Assembly: GCF_018449435.1 (NCBI RefSeq) | Contig: NZ_JAHCMU010000001.1 | Location: 279,299-343,298 of the forward strand | Reading direction: 5' to 3' | Source of the DNA: Flagellimonas sp. 389 | GTDB lineage: Bacteria > Bacteroidota > Bacteroidia > Flavobacteriales > Flavobacteriaceae | DNA: 64,000 nucleotides | In this document: one piece after another, positions 63,013 through 64,000 of the stretch | Numbering within the stretch: position 1 is the stretch's first letter | How the letters are laid out: each line of letters opens with the position of its first letter | Notes under the pieces: model-generated | What the model saw: the letters and a program-made list of their open reading frames with translations, nothing else | Told to the model about the DNA's origin: nothing | The model's database searches: none | Position numbers and translations under genes: made by a program

Positions 63013-64000
63013 ATGGACCATTCCTCAAAGACTTCTGTTACCGTTAAGTCTCCCGGAAGAATCAACCTGATCGGGGAACACATTGATTATAACGATGGTT
63101 TTGTATTGCCAGCGGCAATTGACAAGAGCATGCATATGACCATTACGACCAATGGCAATAAAAACCGTTGCACCATTAAAAGCAAGGGATTTGATAGCAT
63201 TTTAGTGGTCAATCTGGAAAATCTTGGTAAAGGCACGGAAGGATGGCACGATTATATTTTGGGCGTAATCGCCGAAATCCAAAAACTGACCAATAAGCTG
63301 AAGGGCTTTGATTGCGAAATGCACAGCGATATTCCCGTGGGTTCTGGAGTAAGCTCTTCTGCTGCCCTTGAATGCGGCCTTGCTTATGGGCTCAATGAGC
63401 TTTTTAAACTAGGACTTAATAAATGGCAACTCATTAAAATAGGACAAAATGCAGAGCATAATTTTGTAGGGACCCAATGTGGTATTATGGACCAGTTCGC
63501 TTCGGTTATGGGGAAAAATGGACATGTAATGCTTTTGGATTGCCGTTCCCTCGATTTTGAATACATATCCATGGGCATTGAACCATATCGACTGTTACTT
63601 CTGAACACCAATGTTTCGCATAACCTGTCCACTGGAGAGTACAATATACGTAGGCAGCAATGCGAAAAAGGACTGGGTATGCTGGTCAAGCGATTTGGTA
63701 TCGATGCATCCTTTAGAAGCGTAACCTTTAAAATGATCGATGAAGCAAAAAATGAGCTAGGTGTACTACTTCATAAGCGATGTTCCTATGTTGTTGAAGA
63801 AATCGCAAGGGTTTTGGAAGCGGTAGAGTCACTAAAAAGAAATGATCTTAAAGCAATGGGGAAACTCATGTACCTAACCCATGAAGGTTTAAGTAAAAAA
63901 TATGAAGTAAGTTGCCCAGAATTGGATTTTTTGGTCGAACTTACAAAGAACGAGCCCCAGATTCTGGGAGCACGAATGATGGGCGGAGGTTTTGGTGGTT
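63013..64000 (+). CDS. galK: Galactokinase, 3' truncated by window
   Basis: The first 329 codons of a GHMP-family kinase that phosphorylates galactose at C1, the first step of the Leloir pathway. Signature GRINLIGEHIDYNDG is at residues 15-29, the ATP-binding PVGSGVSSSAALE about 112-124, the catalytic Asp in CGIMDQFASVMG, and the third motif MMGGGFGG lies at the window end. Start ATG 63013 gives the usual N-terminus. It would metabolise galactose from substituted hemicellulose side chains; whether it belongs to the PUL or to a neighbouring galactose operon cannot be judged. Confidence 0.93.
   Translation, partial: MDHSSKTSVTVKSPGRINLIGEHIDYNDGFVLPAAIDKSMHMTITTNGNKNRCTIKSKGFDSILVVNLENLGKGTEGWHDYILGVIAEIQKLTNKLKGFDCEMHSDIPVGSGVSSSAALECGLAYGLNELFKLGLNKWQLIKIGQNAEHNFVGTQCGIMDQFASVMGKNGHVMLLDCRSLDFEYISMGIEPYRLLLLNTNVSHNLSTGEYNIRRQQCEKGLGMLVKRFGIDASFRSVTFKMIDEAKNELGVLLHKRCSYVVEEIARVLEAVESLKRNDLKAMGKLMYLTHEGLSKKYEVSCPELDFLVELTKNEPQILGARMMGGGFGG

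Overview
The window is from a marine-type flavobacterium (Bacteroidota). The evidence is the CTnDOT-style tra/mob set, SusC/SusD and hybrid two-component proteins, TAnnTTTG-type promoters, low GC and near absence of Shine-Dalgarno sites. Two unlike pieces meet at about 42,602: the right part of an integrative conjugative element (ICE, 1-42,602, left end and integrase outside the window) and host chromosome carrying a xylan/beta-glucan polysaccharide utilization locus (PUL, 42,949-62,478), followed by the start of galactokinase. The junction is a 25-base tRNA 3' end (42,578-42,602, ending in CCA) with no tRNA body, directly followed by a terminator. This is what remains when an element integrates into a tRNA 3' end.

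ICE layout. (a) 1-13,130, metal resistance: Cu+ ATPase, DUF305 protein, metal-binding adaptor, a DUF6660-like protein, an RND pump fused to a TolC-like channel, its adaptor, a Fur-family regulator, a STAS protein, DUF3703 and a Zn/Cd ATPase. Two promoters with the same GTTGCACG-N14-TTTG layout and TGCAAC-N3-GTTGCA-like operators suggest one regulon run by the Fur-family protein. (b) 13,216-17,731, regulation and replication: asparaginase-like protein, membrane LuxR protein, RteC, Xis-like helix-turn-helix protein, and a replication-type pair (repeat-bearing protein plus DnaC-like ATPase). ACCGTA/TACGGT palindromes flank rteC and precede the Xis-like gene. (c) 17,765-22,570, cargo operon on the minus strand: small XRE regulator, C5 DNA methyltransferase, a protein joining a MORC/Hsp90-like ATPase to a histidine-kinase core, and a response regulator with an unrecognised output domain. 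I consider this the best candidate for an undescribed system, probably defensive. (d) 22,727-30,807, conjugation: amidase, TraE, F, G, I, J, K, M, N and a lipoprotein, with hairpins at four gene junctions. (e) 30,821-37,180, second cargo region: a nuclease-like plus helical protein pair, HipBA, and a divergent pair containing another PD-(D/E)xK nuclease. (f) 37,173-41,693, mobilisation: MobC coupling protein, relaxase, MobA/BtgA-like protein, candidate oriT, RadC-like protein and Ssb. (g) 41,700-42,577 is a largely gene-free end with strong hairpins.

PUL layout. A GH5 glucanase, an outer-surface VCBS/ASPIC lipoprotein, SusD, SusC and a hybrid two-component sensor are followed by plus-strand genes: two binding-type proteins, a GH10 xylanase and a GH3 beta-xylosidase-type enzyme with a PA14 insert. 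The set implies capture and cleavage of xylan-type or mixed hemicellulose at the cell surface, import by SusCD, and induction by the sensor binding a sugar fragment in the periplasm.

Functions were assigned by reading motifs and family resemblance by eye; no searches were run. tRNA identity, operator assignments and defence roles are inference.
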